Assembly: GCA_005798555.1 (NCBI GenBank)
Contig: SYJA01000029.1
Location: 1-37,853, forward strand
Source of the DNA: Actinomycetota bacterium
GTDB lineage: Bacteria > Actinomycetota > Actinomycetes > S36-B12
Reading direction: 5' to 3'
DNA: 37,853 nucleotides
The position numbers and the translations under genes are program-made. The notes beneath the pieces were generated by a model. It had not been told where the DNA came from. It ran no database searches and saw nothing but the letters and a program-made list of their open reading frames with translations. Below, piece by piece: positions 8,279 through 15,826 of the stretch. Each line of letters starts with the position of its first letter. Positions within the stretch are counted from its first letter, which is position 1.

Positions 8279-9106
8279 ATGGATACACTTGAGCTTTCCT
8301 ACTCGCAGTTCCAGACGGTGTATAACGTGCTTTCACTGGCGCTAGCGGCCATGGTCGCGACCTTTATCTTCCTACTGGCGGTTCAAGGTCGCGTGCTACC
8401 GCGGTACCGACAGGCACTGGTCGTGTCAGCCATGGTGTGTCTGATCGCTGCCTATCATTACTATCGGATCTTCAATTCATTCACCGAGGCCTATGTCGCC
8501 AAGGACGAGGGTGCTCCCGCCACCGCGGTCACCGCAATGTCCTACGTGCTGGTAAATGGCGATGGATTCAACGAGGGCTACCGATATGTCGACTGGTTGC
8601 TCACCGTTCCGTTGTTGCTGTTTGAAACCATTGCGGTGCTGGCACTTGCCAAGGCGGTTCGCCGAGGCCTGCTGATGAAGTTGATCCCAGCTTCGGCGCT
8701 AATGATCATCTTGGGTTACCCAGGTGAGATCTCGGCTGACAATATGACCAGAGGCATCTGGGGCGTGCTTTCCACGATTCCGTTCCTCTACATCCTCTAC
8801 GTACTCTTCGTCGAACTCAGCAAGTCGATGAAGACCCAGCCCGAGCAGGTTGGCAAGGACCTAAATGGTCTGCGCTGGCTGCTGCTGGCAACCTGGGGCG
8901 TCTACCCGATCTCGTACCTGCTGCCGCAGCTTGGCATCTCGGGCGCCGATTCATTCGTTTACCGCCAGGTGGGCTACTCAATTGCCGATATTTTGGCCAA
9001 GTGCCTATTCGGCTTACTCATCTACAAGATCGCCCGCGAGAAGAGTGCAGATGACGATGCCTCATTCGCGACGGCCGAATTGGAAGCGGCTCCGTCAAGT
9101 AAGTGA
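8279..9106 (+). CDS. Actinorhodopsin, light-driven proton pump
   Basis: The 275-residue protein has seven membrane segments and the residues of a microbial proton-pumping rhodopsin. In helix C, YVDWLLTVPLLLFE gives the proton acceptor Asp105, Thr109 and the proton donor Glu116. Lys241 in ADILAKCLFGL of helix G binds retinal through a Schiff base. His60 in AAYHYYR corresponds to the helix B histidine that pairs with the acceptor in proteorhodopsin. Leu113, at the colour-tuning position, predicts green absorption. The start was set at ATG 8279 behind GAGGGCAA; the upstream ATG at 8237 adds a charged segment without a ribosome site. No retinal or carotenoid genes are in the window, so the chromophore must come from elsewhere. 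It likely supplies light-driven proton motive force. Confidence 0.97.
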   Translation: MDTLELSYSQFQTVYNVLSLALAAMVATFIFLLAVQGRVLPRYRQALVVSAMVCLIAAYHYYRIFNSFTEAYVAKDEGAPATAVTAMSYVLVNGDGFNEGYRYVDWLLTVPLLLFETIAVLALAKAVRRGLLMKLIPASALMIILGYPGEISADNMTRGIWGVLSTIPFLYILYVLFVELSKSMKTQPEQVGKDLNGLRWLLLATWGVYPISYLLPQLGISGADSFVYRQVGYSIADILAKCLFGLLIYKIAREKSADDDASFATAELEAAPSSK

Positions 9107-9125
9107 CGAATTATTTCAGATCGCA

Positions 9126-9157
9126 AGGTGGCCCGGCGCATATGCGCCGGGCCACCT
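9126..9157. terminator. Bidirectional terminator (32-base perfect palindrome)
   Basis: The 32 bases are a perfect inverted repeat, AGGTGGCCCGGCGCAT joined to its complement. It lies 19 bases after the rhodopsin stop and 10 bases before the stop of the convergent DUF2017 gene. No U tract follows. The central bases would form the loop. It should end transcription from both sides. Confidence 0.75.
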
Positions 9158-9167
9158 GCAATTCGTC

Positions 9168-9719
9168 TCAAGCCGCAGGCAGGTGCAGTTTCACCAAGGA
9201 GTCCTGTAAAAAGGTAAGCCAGTCGTAGACGTCAAAGAGCCCGGCGCGTGGGTCTCCCTCTGGCAGCTCAGCGAGTTCATCGTGGTTCTCCTCGGTGACT
9301 TCAAGTCTGATGCCAATCGCAATACGGGCATCATTTAGGAAACCCAGCCAACACAGGGACTCGTCCGCGGTGAGCACGAGCTTAGAACCGCTGCCTTCCA
9401 GGCAAGAAGCGACGCTGCTGGCATTGGCCAATTTGCCGGCCCGTAAATCACGTTCGGTGAATCTGCGGAAATCGCCCGCCGCCTCATCGTCGTCGCGATA
9501 GGCCGCCGGGAACATCCGGGCCAATGCCGGATCGGACGGTGTCTGGGCAATTTCATCGATCCCAACGATCACGGCCAGCGGATCGGCTGACTCCGCTGAT
9601 TGGGTCGGCGCAACAAAGGCAATCATCTGTTCGGCAAGGGAAACAAGTACCGTTTTTTCCATGTCATCTATGCGAAGCACAATTCGCCCAGTTATGGTCC
9701 GTTGAAACCCAGTGCTCAC
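9168..9719 (-). CDS. DUF2017 protein
   Basis: The 183-residue protein matches DUF2017, an actinobacterial family encoded directly after clpS. Its N-terminus reads FQRTITGRIVLRIDDMEKTV; conserved patches are DPALARMFPAAYRDDDEAAGDFRRFTERDLRAGK, LTADESLCWLGFLNDARIAIGIRLEV and a C-terminal DVYDWLTFLQDSLV. The function is unknown, and the context suggests a link to ClpS-dependent proteolysis. It starts at GTG 9719, with AGGAGC eight bases upstream, 17 bases after clpS, so the two form an operon. No membrane segments are seen. Confidence 0.88.
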   Translation of the reverse strand: MSTGFQRTITGRIVLRIDDMEKTVLVSLAEQMIAFVAPTQSAESADPLAVIVGIDEIAQTPSDPALARMFPAAYRDDDEAAGDFRRFTERDLRAGKLANASSVASCLEGSGSKLVLTADESLCWLGFLNDARIAIGIRLEVTEENHDELAELPEGDPRAGLFDVYDWLTFLQDSLVKLHLPAA

Positions 9720-9736
9720 CGCCGCACGCTCCTGAC

Positions 9737-10021
9737 CTAATCATCCTTTTGCAAAGTGGCCCACAACCCATAGGCATGGAGCGCTGTGACATCGCGCTCC
9801 ATCTCCTCGCGGGTGCCATTGGAAACAACGGCCTTGCCGCGCTCATGCACGTCCATCATCAATAATTCAGCCTTGGCCCGGTCATACTTGAAGTAAGTCA
9901 TAAAAACATAGGTCACATAGGACATCAAATTAATGGGGTCATTCCAGACTATCGTGATCCAAGGCCGGTCAACCTCCTCTGACAGCAAGGGCTGCGCCAC
10001 CTCGGTCGGTGCTATCGACAT
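9737..10021 (-). CDS. clpS: ATP-dependent Clp protease adaptor ClpS
   Basis: The 94-residue adaptor delivers N-degron substrates to the ClpA/ClpC unfoldase. Family motifs are [21 protein letters not shown], the substrate-binding groove, then [23 protein letters not shown] and a C-terminal [20 protein letters not shown]. The start was placed at ATG 10021 ([10 protein letters not shown]), because the 16 residues further upstream are not typical. The ribosome site is weak (AGG ten bases upstream). A divergent class V aminotransferase starts 68 bases away. Confidence 0.94.
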   Translation of the reverse strand: MSIAPTEVAQPLLSEEVDRPWITIVWNDPINLMSYVTYVFMTYFKYDRAKAELLMMDVHERGKAVVSNGTREEMERDVTALHAYGLWATLQKDD

Positions 10022-10076
10022 TACCGGGACCTGGCGTTTGTTGGCACCAGCACATTGTGTCCCACCCACAATCTCG

Positions 10077-10082
10077 TACGCT
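10077..10082 (+). promoter_or_regulatory. Leaderless -10 box of the class V aminotransferase
   Basis: TACGCT, seven bases (GGCCCCT) before the ATG at 10090. TTGTGT at 10055-10060, with a 16-base spacer, could be the -35. Confidence 0.5.
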
Positions 10083-10089
10083 GGCCCCT

Positions 10090-11814
10090 ATGGAGATCCC
10101 GGCGAGGAGCGCGCACCTGCCCGAGTCGGCGCTGCTCGCACGCGTTCGCGATGGCGTTATTGGCGATGACCAGGTTATGTGGGGTCCGTTCGGGGCCCGG
10201 CGGGTTACCTATGCCGACTACACGGCAAGTGGTCGAGCCCTGACCTTCATCGAAGACTTTATTCGTTCAGAAGTGTTGCCCCGTTACGCGAATACGCATA
10301 CCGAATCCAGTGGCACCGGATTGCAGACGACCCGACTACGGGAGGATGCTCGAGAGATAATTCGCCAGGCAGTGAACGGTGACGACGGCACCTGCGTCAT
10401 TTTCTGCGGGTCCGGAGCCACCTCAGCCGTCGATCGCCTCATCGGCATCTTGAATATTCGCATACCGGCAGATCTCAACAAGAAGTACCAATTATCAGCG
10501 CAAATACCGCCAACTGAGCGTCCCGTAGTATTCATCGGTCCATTCGAGCATCACAGCAATGAACTGCCTTGGCGGGAGTCAATTGCCGATGTGGTCACCA
10601 TCCACGAGGATGCCGATGGCCATATTGATATTCACCACTTGCAGGAAGAACTAGCCCGCTACGCGGATCGACCATTGCGAATCGCCTCGTTCAGTGCCGC
10701 GAGCAATGTCACCGGCATCGTGTCTGACACCGACCTAGTGAGCCAAATCCTGCATGAAAATGGGGCCTTAGCCTTCTGGGATTTCGCTGCTGCTGCGCCG
10801 TATGTAGATATCCACATGAACCCGCTGCCCGGAGTAGACCAGTTGGCCTACAAAGACGCGGTGGTGCTGAGTCCGCACAAGTTCGTCGGTGGCCCCGGCA
10901 CGCCAGGGGTGCTAATTGTGCGGCGCGAATTACTAACCAATTCGGTGCCGGATCTAGTCGGTGGCGGCACCGTCGCCTACGTAAATCCCCATGAGCATCG
11001 TTATCTAGCAGATCAGGTTCATCGGGAGGAAGGCGGGACTCCAGCAATTGTCGAATCAATTCGAGCCGGCTTGGTGTTCCACCTGAAGCAAAATGTCGGC
11101 GTCGAGGTGATTCGGGCGCACGAGGAGGATTTCGTAACCCGCGCAATCACTGCTTGGGTCTCGAATCAAGCAATCCAGATCCTCGGCAACCTAGAAGCCG
11201 AGCGGTTGTCGATCGTGTCCTTTGTCATCAGGCGTCCAAATGGTCGCTACCTGCATCATAATTTCATTGTTGCCGTCCTCAATGATCTCTTCGGCATTCA
11301 ATCGCGCGGTGGCTGCTCGTGCGCCGGGCCATATGGTCACCGACTCCTGGGGATAAATGTCGAAAAGTCACATGAGTTCGAGCGCGAAATCACCCACGGC
11401 TGCGAAGGCATCAAGCCCGGGTGGGTTCGGGTTAACTTCAACTACTTCATTTCTGAAGCCGTCTTCACGTACATCGTTCAGGCGGTAGATCTAATCGCCC
11501 GACACGGCTGGCAATTACTGCCCCAATACCGCTTCGATACCGCGACCGGGCGTTGGCATCACCGAAATGGCCCGGTCGAGCCACCGATGCGGTTGCGCCA
11601 GCTCGACTACGATCATGATGGGGTGCTCACCTACCCGCATCAGCACGACCAGGCACCAGAATCTGACCTACTGGTCTATCTTGATGAGGCGGCAACCCGG
11701 TTCGCGGCGCTACCCGATCAGAATTTGGACGAGGATTCGACACTTGTCTCTGCTGACTTCGAGCAATTGCGCTGGTTCGACCTACCGGCTGTTTGCCTCG
11801 CCGCCGACAAGTAG
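10090..11814 (+). CDS. Cysteine-desulfurase-like class V aminotransferase (PLP)
   Basis: This 574-residue protein is much longer than IscS or SufS (about 400). The PLP lysine is Lys264 in VVLSPHKFVGGPGTPG and the pyridine-nitrogen Asp is Asp231 in AFWDFAAAAPYVDI. EHHSN (153-157) holds the His that stacks on PLP. The N-terminal part shows NTHTESSGTG and CGSGATSA, both typical of class V. GGCSCAGPYGHRLLG (408-422) contains Cys409 and Cys411 where desulfurases have their sulfur-accepting cysteine loop. About 130 residues after that loop form a C-terminal extension rich in Tyr, His and Asp. It probably moves sulfur from cysteine or makes a related PLP reaction, but the substrate is unproven. The start was set at ATG 10090; it diverges from clpS. 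Confidence 0.82.
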   Translation: MEIPARSAHLPESALLARVRDGVIGDDQVMWGPFGARRVTYADYTASGRALTFIEDFIRSEVLPRYANTHTESSGTGLQTTRLREDAREIIRQAVNGDDGTCVIFCGSGATSAVDRLIGILNIRIPADLNKKYQLSAQIPPTERPVVFIGPFEHHSNELPWRESIADVVTIHEDADGHIDIHHLQEELARYADRPLRIASFSAASNVTGIVSDTDLVSQILHENGALAFWDFAAAAPYVDIHMNPLPGVDQLAYKDAVVLSPHKFVGGPGTPGVLIVRRELLTNSVPDLVGGGTVAYVNPHEHRYLADQVHREEGGTPAIVESIRAGLVFHLKQNVGVEVIRAHEEDFVTRAITAWVSNQAIQILGNLEAERLSIVSFVIRRPNGRYLHHNFIVAVLNDLFGIQSRGGCSCAGPYGHRLLGINVEKSHEFEREITHGCEGIKPGWVRVNFNYFISEAVFTYIVQAVDLIARHGWQLLPQYRFDTATGRWHHRNGPVEPPMRLRQLDYDHDGVLTYPHQHDQAPESDLLVYLDEAATRFAALPDQNLDEDSTLVSADFEQLRWFDLPAVCLAADK

Positions 11815-11819
11815 ACCAG

Positions 11820-13625
11820 TTACTTGCGCACGGTGATAACTATCGGGGCTGAGGCACCTTCGCTGATATCGCCACGGGTCTGGGCCAGGGCCCGGTATAC
11901 ATATTCCCCCGGATTCTTCAAGGAAGTTAAGCTAATTTTTGCCACCCCTTTCGCATTTGTTCGATCCTTGCCGACCGAGCGCCAGCCATCACCGCGTTGA
12001 ATCTGAATAAGCACCGTCTGCTTGGCCCGAGCCGGCTGTGCGACGGCACGAATGGTGAACTTTGTCTTGGCTTTGATTTTCAACCTCGCCGTCGCCGCGA
12101 TTACGCTCGAGGCAACCTCGACCGGCACTGGATCACTGGCCTGCTCCGCGCGCCCGGTATCACCGGGTGCATAAATGCGCCACTGTCCGAAATCAGTGAC
12201 TACTGGCGCAAATGCCACGGTGCCATCGGCAGCGGTGGCGGCTGAGCCAATATTGACCCATTCAGTGGCGCCGGACTTCATGAATTGCAAGGTGACGCCA
12301 AGACCGGCGAGCGGCACGCCACCCGAGGTAACCGTTGAACTAAACCGGCCTGCGGTGTTGAACGTGACCCGCGGCAGCGCGACGATGGTGACTTCGGTTG
12401 CCGCCGGTGCAAGTTGGGTTGCGTAAGTGCGGATGAGTGGCCACTGGGTCGGATCCTCGCCGCCAATTGTCCAATAGGCGGCGGCCGAGAGGCCCAACTC
12501 GCCTACCAGTTGGGTGCGGGCCAATACCGCCTGCGGGCCAACCCACCACATGATCCGCAGGGCCGTGCACGTTTGACTGGCTCCTGAACTGTCGGTCCAC
12601 TGCACTTTTTTGTCATACTCAACCCAGTTCTCAGCGGCGGTCGCGTCCCAAAGGGTGGCCTCGGGGGTGACTCCGACCGAGGCCAACAGCCCCGGTATCG
12701 CAGCATCGGTAGCAGTCGACATCTTGGTCAATGAGTTATACGCGCTGGTGCCAGCCGTCGGGCAACTTCCGGTGAGTTGGTACTTGCCCGCTGCGCTCTT
12801 CTTGGTCCAGACCCGACCGTAAGTGGGTACGCCAATTTGCACCTTCGGGCCACCGGCCACCGCGGCGCCGTACTGTGCCAGCGACCGAACCCAGTTGATC
12901 GGCGCAATTGGGCCGATCCCGTTGACGTGGTAGTCGTAGGCCATGATTCGGATTCGATCAGCGGCGGGAGCGATGCCAGCGATGTCGTAGACCCAGTAAC
13001 CGGTCTTGGGGCTGCAGGTACCCGACATCGAGCACGGCGGCGGAATCGTCACAGCGAGTAATTTCCCCTGCGCGTGCAATGCCGCCCCGAGTTCTTGAAT
13101 AAATACCGTCCAATTCGGCTGCGTGGCGGCCCACGAGCTTGAGCCGTCCGAGAATGCGAATACTTCGTAGTCCAGATCAATGCCGTCGAAGCCATTAGCC
13201 ATTACTAGGTTGACTATGTCGGCTACATGCATGGATCGTTTTGCGGGATCAGCGAGCGCAGCGGCCATCTTGCCCTTACCGCTTCCGTCGGCAATTGCCG
13301 GCAGCACCGTTAGTCCGGCGGCCTTCAGCTGCGCCATGGCCCAGGTGATATTCGCTGCACCATTGCCGAAATTCGGATTGACCTTGACTTGCACCCCAGC
13401 GGGGCCGCCTACCAGTGCCGAATACCAAAACGGTGATACGTCAGTTAGCAAATCCGCGTTTGCGACCGCGGAGTTAATGCCTTGGGGGCTGCTCGGGCTG
13501 GTGACCCAGTAGGGAATCCAACCACTTGCAATGCGCGCCGGCACCGCAGCCGCGGTTGCTGGTGCAATAAGTGAACCCGCTAGGAGGGTGCTAGTGACTA
13601 ACAACCCGACGAGCACACGGCGCAT
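11820..13625 (-). CDS. Secreted glycoside hydrolase family 18 (chitinase-like) protein
   Basis: The 601-residue protein has a signal peptide (MRRVLVGLLV...APATAAAVPA, cleaved near residue 27). The GH18 barrel follows, with the catalytic DGIDLDYE at 147-154; Glu154 is the general acid. MAYDYH (around 240) and TYWTIGGED-like AAYWTIGGEDPTQW complete the active-site strands. The closest general resemblance is to spore-cortex hydrolases such as YaaH/SleL, but chitinase or peptidoglycan N-acetylglucosaminidase activity cannot be separated. The C-terminal 170 or so residues look like two Ig-like beta domains (the second ending in ITVRK), likely for cell-wall or polymer contact. Start ATG 13625 has GGAG seven bases upstream. 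It ends five bases from the aminotransferase stop. Confidence 0.9.
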   Translation of the reverse strand: MRRVLVGLLVTSTLLAGSLIAPATAAAVPARIASGWIPYWVTSPSSPQGINSAVANADLLTDVSPFWYSALVGGPAGVQVKVNPNFGNGAANITWAMAQLKAAGLTVLPAIADGSGKGKMAAALADPAKRSMHVADIVNLVMANGFDGIDLDYEVFAFSDGSSSWAATQPNWTVFIQELGAALHAQGKLLAVTIPPPCSMSGTCSPKTGYWVYDIAGIAPAADRIRIMAYDYHVNGIGPIAPINWVRSLAQYGAAVAGGPKVQIGVPTYGRVWTKKSAAGKYQLTGSCPTAGTSAYNSLTKMSTATDAAIPGLLASVGVTPEATLWDATAAENWVEYDKKVQWTDSSGASQTCTALRIMWWVGPQAVLARTQLVGELGLSAAAYWTIGGEDPTQWPLIRTYATQLAPAATEVTIVALPRVTFNTAGRFSSTVTSGGVPLAGLGVTLQFMKSGATEWVNIGSAATAADGTVAFAPVVTDFGQWRIYAPGDTGRAEQASDPVPVEVASSVIAATARLKIKAKTKFTIRAVAQPARAKQTVLIQIQRGDGWRSVGKDRTNAKGVAKISLTSLKNPGEYVYRALAQTRGDISEGASAPIVITVRK

Positions 13626-13641
13626 CAACGAACTCCAAGGT

Positions 13642-13657
13642 TGGGGGTGAAACCCCA
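13642..13657 (-). terminator. Short hairpin between iclR and the GH18 gene
   Basis: TGGGG / CCCCA stem with a 6-base loop, about 30 bases after the iclR stop and 16 bases before the GH18 start. It could end iclR transcription or cap the GH18 leader. It is weak. Confidence 0.3.
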
Positions 13658-13687
13658 TTGTGCGTCATAACCGCCAGATTTCGGGAA

Positions 13688-14335
13688 TCACCGCAGGGCC
13701 CGGGCGATTTCCCCGGCAGCCCGGGCCACTCTGGTACCCACATCGACTTCATTTAGCTCACGCAGCGACACTACGCCGACACTTGCTTCCAGGCCTGGCA
13801 CTCCGGTTATTGGCACGGCGATCCCGTAAGCGCCTTGCGGTCCCTCGCTAGTTGCCACTACCCAGGGCGGTTCGAGTGGACGTCCGGCTGCAGTGCGGGC
13901 GGCGAGTACCGCCCGGCCAGCCGCATTCGACTCAAGTGGTTGTCGTGCACCCATTCGGTAAGCAACGTGCACATCTGACCTAGTTGGTTCAACCACCACG
14001 GCGGTCAACGCTTCGGTGCCATCGACAATGGTCAGATGTGCGGTCGCCCCCACCGCGTCAGATAGCAGGCGTAAGGCGGGTAGGGCCACATCGCGAACAA
14101 TTGGCTGTACTTGCCGACCCATGGTCAGCACTGCCAGCCCGAGTCGGCACTTCCCATCCCCGGACCTGCGCAAGAAGGCGTGCTGTTCGAGGGTGACAAC
14201 AAGTCGATAGACCACGGTTCGCCCAATCCCCAAAGTCTGGGCCAGTTCGGTGACCGTTAACCCATCAGCTGACTCAGCGATGGCCTCAAGTACGCGAATA
14301 CCGCGATCGAGGGTCTGCGAGGTTTCAGCTGCCAT
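13688..14335 (-). CDS. IclR-family transcriptional regulator
   Basis: The 215-residue protein has an N-terminal winged helix-turn-helix (about residues 8-62: TLDRGIRVLEAIAESADGLT then VTELAQTLGIGRTVVYRLV), followed by the IclR effector domain (residues 75-215) that senses a small molecule. In the family, the effector is usually an aromatic or carboxylic acid, and none can be named here. It is a bit shorter than the family's common 250 residues. The start ATG at 14335 has TAGATT six bases upstream, so the mRNA is probably leaderless. It ends 62 bases before the GH18 gene on the same strand, which it might regulate. Confidence 0.88.
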   Translation of the reverse strand: MAAETSQTLDRGIRVLEAIAESADGLTVTELAQTLGIGRTVVYRLVVTLEQHAFLRRSGDGKCRLGLAVLTMGRQVQPIVRDVALPALRLLSDAVGATAHLTIVDGTEALTAVVVEPTRSDVHVAYRMGARQPLESNAAGRAVLAARTAAGRPLEPPWVVATSEGPQGAYGIAVPITGVPGLEASVGVVSLRELNEVDVGTRVARAAGEIARALR

Positions 14336-14341
14336 GGCGTA

Positions 14342-14347
14342 AATCTA
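14342..14347 (-). promoter_or_regulatory. Leaderless -10 box of the IclR gene
   Basis: TAGATT, six bases (TACGCC) before the ATG. Three of its bases are shared with the terminator of the upstream gene. Confidence 0.55.
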
Positions 14348-14378
14348 GTGGCCCGCAGTAAATGCCGCGGGCCACTAG
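14345..14378 (-). terminator. Strong terminator of the HdeD-like gene
   Basis: A perfect 12-bp stem (CTAGTGGCCCGC / GCGGGCCACTAG) with a 10-base loop, 20 bases after the HdeD-like stop codon. It overlaps the iclR -10 box, so one element separates the two transcription units. Confidence 0.75.
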
Positions 14379-14398
14379 TAACTCGTTGCGCGAATTCG

Positions 14399-14986
14399 CT
14401 ACTTCATTGCCCGCTTTGCCGCTGCCTTCAGCGAGAACGAACTGATGATCTCGAAGATGCCGATGACAATCAGCCAAATACCGACCACCCAAGCCAAGGT
14501 GACCAAGGAGATACCCGGCCAAACCAGAATGACGACACCGCCGATCACCATCACGATACCGCCGAAGATGTTCCACCCGCGGCCTTCCTTTTCTTCCGCA
14601 CCCATTAACAGTGCACCGAAGCCACGGAATAAGAAGGCGATACCGATGAAGATCGCCAGGATCTCAACGGCCTGGAATGCGCTGCGGAACATGAACAAAC
14701 CCAAGATGATCGAGATAATGCCGGTGATGATCAGCAGTGCTCGCATACCGCCGGATAAACCGTGAGCGAAAGCGCGCACCACCTGGAAGATGCCTGAGAC
14801 CAACAGCCAAATGGCCAGTAGGATCGCAACAACCACGATGGTGGCCCCTGGCCAGACGAGTGCGATGACACCGATACCCAAGCTGATGATGCCCAAGAAC
14901 AACAGCACCCACCAGTTTCGACCTATCTGGGCTAATGCGTCGGCCTCGACCGCATCGACCGATTGGCCTGAGTTCATAGTTGACAT
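14399..14986 (-). CDS. HdeD-like (DUF308) six-span membrane protein
   Basis: The 195-residue protein has six predicted membrane helices in three pairs. Two copies of one repeat are evident: VIALVWPGATIVVVAILLAI near residue 41 and VVILVWPGISLVTLAWVVGI near 151, with WLLVSGIFQ / WLIVIGIFE after each. This internal repetition is the hallmark of DUF308 (HdeD). E. coli HdeD supports acid resistance, but the molecular activity is not known. The N-terminal 24 residues are acidic and cytoplasmic. Start ATG 14986 has a strong ribosome site, GGAGG, five bases upstream. Confidence 0.85.
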   Translation of the reverse strand: MSTMNSGQSVDAVEADALAQIGRNWWVLLFLGIISLGIGVIALVWPGATIVVVAILLAIWLLVSGIFQVVRAFAHGLSGGMRALLIITGIISIILGLFMFRSAFQAVEILAIFIGIAFLFRGFGALLMGAEEKEGRGWNIFGGIVMVIGGVVILVWPGISLVTLAWVVGIWLIVIGIFEIISSFSLKAAAKRAMK

Positions 14987-15085
14987 TTATTCCTCCACGC
15001 GTTTGGCAGGTGCCGGATACACCCGAGCCTCAGCGTAGGGAACAACTAGGCCAAAGTGCGCACGCCGCACCATCACTTACCCCGA

Positions 15086-15826
15086 CTACTTCAGGATTCG
15101 GGAGAGGAACTCACGTGTTTTCCCCTCGCGCGGGCTGCCGAATACCGCCTCGGGTGCCCCCTGTTCGAGGACAACCCCGGCGTCAAGGAAGCAGACGCGG
15201 TCGGCGACCTCGCGCGCAAAACCCATTTCATGGGTGGCCATAATCAAAGTAAGACCGCCCATTTTGAGCTCGCGCACGGTGTCGAGAACCTCGCCCACCA
15301 GCAGCGGGTCCAGCGCCGAGGTGATCTCGTCGAACAGCATCAACTCGGGCTCCATTGCCAGTGCCCGCACGATTGCCACCCGCTGGGCCTGACCACCCGA
15401 TAGCCGGTCCGGGTATTCATCGGCCTTGGCTGCTAGGCCAAATCGCTGCAGCAGGATCATCGCTTGATCACGACTCTCGCTGGCGCCACGCTTTAACACC
15501 TTGCGCGGAGACAAAGTCACATTATCCAAGACATTCATATGCGGGAAAAGGTTATAAGACTGGAAAACAATGCCAATGCGTCGGCGCACTGCATCCATAT
15601 CGGTATTAAAGGCGGTCACATCAAGATCGCCATCTAGCAGGATGCTCCCGGCATCAACGGTCTCAAGGCCATTTATGCAACGCAGCAAAGTTGACTTACC
15701 TGATCCGGATGCGCCGATCAGAACCACGGCTTCGTGACGTGCCACACTAAGGTCAAGATCGCGCAAGACGCTGTGCCCGTCGAAGGCTTTCCAAACCCCG
15801 GTAATTTCAAGCAAGGTTTCGGTCAT
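15086..15826 (-). CDS. Polar amino acid ABC transporter ATPase (GlnQ-type)
   Basis: The 246-residue ATPase contains Walker A GASGSGKSTLLRC, the Q-loop VFQSYNLFPHM, signature LSGGQAQRVAIVRALAM, Walker B LMLFDEITSALDP and the H-loop ATHEMGFAREVAD. The NLFPHM and THEMGFAREV segments are typical of the amino-acid subfamily. DEITS replaces the usual DEPTS. It overlaps the permease gene by four bases (15823-15826), so it is the last gene of the SBP-permease-ATPase operon. Confidence 0.94.
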   Translation of the reverse strand: MTETLLEITGVWKAFDGHSVLRDLDLSVARHEAVVLIGASGSGKSTLLRCINGLETVDAGSILLDGDLDVTAFNTDMDAVRRRIGIVFQSYNLFPHMNVLDNVTLSPRKVLKRGASESRDQAMILLQRFGLAAKADEYPDRLSGGQAQRVAIVRALAMEPELMLFDEITSALDPLLVGEVLDTVRELKMGGLTLIMATHEMGFAREVADRVCFLDAGVVLEQGAPEAVFGSPREGKTREFLSRILK

